DNA from: Deltaproteobacteria bacterium
GTDB lineage: Bacteria; Desulfobacterota; Syntrophia; Syntrophales; UBA2210
Direction: 5' to 3'
DNA: 64,000 nucleotides
NCBI GenBank assembly: GCA_019313905.1
Contig: JAFDAI010000005.1
Coordinates: 41,520-105,519, forward strand
Below, piece by piece: positions 63,400 to 64,000 of this stretch. The stretch's first letter is position 1; each line of letters starts with the position of its first letter. The notes under the pieces are model-generated. The model saw only the letters and a list, made by a program, of their open reading frames with translations. It did no database searches and was not told where the DNA came from. The position numbers were made by a program, and so were the translations under genes.

Positions 63400-63433
63400 T
63401 ATTATTAATCAAGTATTTGGTATTATTAATCAA
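63400..63433. repeat. Direct repeat upstream of the MFS gene
   Basis: TATTATTAATCAA at 63400-63412 and 63421-63433, 21 bases apart (two helical turns). It lies just ahead of the GGAGG and could be an operator, or be a local duplication. A TTGACA at 63352-63357 lacks a clear -10. Confidence 0.6.
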
Positions 63434-63451
63434 TGGGTTGGGAGGAATTTG

Positions 63452-64000
63452 ATGACAAAGGGAAAAGTAATGAATCGTTGGTATGTCGTGATCGGCGCTG
63501 TATTAATACAGCTGTGTCTCGGCGCTATTTATGCATGGTCTGTTTTTACACCCAAGCTGACCCTGTCCTTAGCTGATGGTGGAATGTACGGGTTCAGCGC
63601 TACTCAGGCAGCGTGGGTATTTTCAATCGGTCTTCTGGTATTTGCAGTTGTAATGATCCTTTCCGGAAGAATGCTTGCAGTTACGGGACCGAGAAAGCTG
63701 GCATCCATTGGCGGGATTGTCCTTGGCGCCGGTTATATTCTGGGCGGACTGTTTGGAACGTCATTCGTTAGCCAGTTACTCTTCATCGGAGTCATTGGTG
63801 GCGCGGGTATCGGGCTTGCCTATGTTGTCCCCATTGCCGTCGGGGTAAAGTGGTTCCCCGACAAGAAAGGAATGGTTACGGGATTGGCTGTCGCCGGGTA
63901 CAGTTTCGGCGCAACAATATGGGTTAAAGCAGCCGGTACCTGGTTTGGTTTGATAAATAACCTGAACTTCTTCGGTCTCGGAGGTGTTCAGAGCGTTTTC
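63452..64000 (+). CDS. MFS transporter, OxlT-like (oxalate/formate antiporter family), 3' truncated
   Basis: ATG at 63452 with GGAGG seven bases upstream; the frame stays open to the window end (183 codons). The translation begins MTKGKVMNRWYVVIG and contains LGAIYAWSVFTPKLT and KWFPDKKGMVTGLAVAGYSFGA, typical of the OFA family, with five to six spans in this part. Substrate could be oxalate, formate or another small carboxylate. It begins 156 bases beyond the IS element. Confidence 0.88.
   Translation, partial: MTKGKVMNRWYVVIGAVLIQLCLGAIYAWSVFTPKLTLSLADGGMYGFSATQAAWVFSIGLLVFAVVMILSGRMLAVTGPRKLASIGGIVLGAGYILGGLFGTSFVSQLLFIGVIGGAGIGLAYVVPIAVGVKWFPDKKGMVTGLAVAGYSFGATIWVKAAGTWFGLINNLNFFGLGGVQSVF

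Overview
The window looks like chromosome of an anaerobic, Gram-negative, Desulfobacterota-type (former Deltaproteobacteria) organism. This is an inference from gene content, not from a marker gene: an oxygen-sensitive class III ribonucleotide reductase, an aldehyde:ferredoxin oxidoreductase, an outer-membrane secretin with an MSHA-like pilus assembly set, sigma-54 control, and a very dense two-component and cyclic-di-GMP signalling repertoire. No rRNA, tRNA or CRISPR array was seen.

Layout. 1-6.3 kb: surface glycan genes (polyprenyl-phosphate glycosyltransferase cut by the window edge, GT4, FkbM methyltransferase, flippase-like protein, TMTC-like membrane glycosyltransferase with TPRs). 6.4-19.1 kb: a minus-strand type IV pilus/MSHA-type locus read as MerR-like protein, PilM-PilN fusion, PilO, PilP/MshK, secretin, ExeA/MshM ATPase, MshE ATPase, MshG platform, sigma-54 activator, two pilins. 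The order I-J-K-L-M-E-G-pilin matches known MSHA loci. 19.5-28.6 kb: acyl-CoA dehydrogenase, IHF/HU, a PilZ-GNAT-like fusion overlapping an HD-GYP sensor, a methyltransferase, a lipoprotein and purB. 29-32.6 kb: an OpuC-type osmoprotectant ABC importer. 32.7-35.6 kb: nrdDG behind a tandem NrdR operator. 35.9-40.3 kb: KpsF-type isomerase, a small zinc-ribbon protein, and an AOR plus MoaD-like pair behind a structured leader that resembles a molybdenum/tungsten-cofactor riboswitch. 40.5-44.7 kb: Nudix, aminotransferase, HAD phosphatase, and a PTPS-III-type enzyme next to FolE2, which suggests a FolB-independent folate route. 44.7-53.3 kb: a class III cyclase with GAF domains, SGNH hydrolase, an orphan GAF-GspE ATPase and mutS. 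53.3-62.6 kb: a c-di-GMP (GEMM-I) riboswitch with terminator ahead of a run of sensor kinases, a degenerate-GGDEF/REC/HD-GYP protein and a periplasmic binding protein. 62.7-63.3 kb: an IS200-type element. 63.45 kb to the end: an OxlT-like MFS transporter cut by the window edge.

How it fits together. Cyclic-di-GMP recurs at several levels: an MshE-type ATPase with an RLG-containing MshEN domain, a PilZ-like fusion, two HD-GYP proteins and a GEMM-I riboswitch. A good sigma-54 promoter lies ahead of the second pilin, just downstream of a membrane-bound sigma-54 activator gene. The two pilins carry a near-identical DNA block inside otherwise silently diverged sequence, which points to gene conversion. 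Intergenic regions hold several degenerate short-period repeats and palindromic elements that recur in form across the window.
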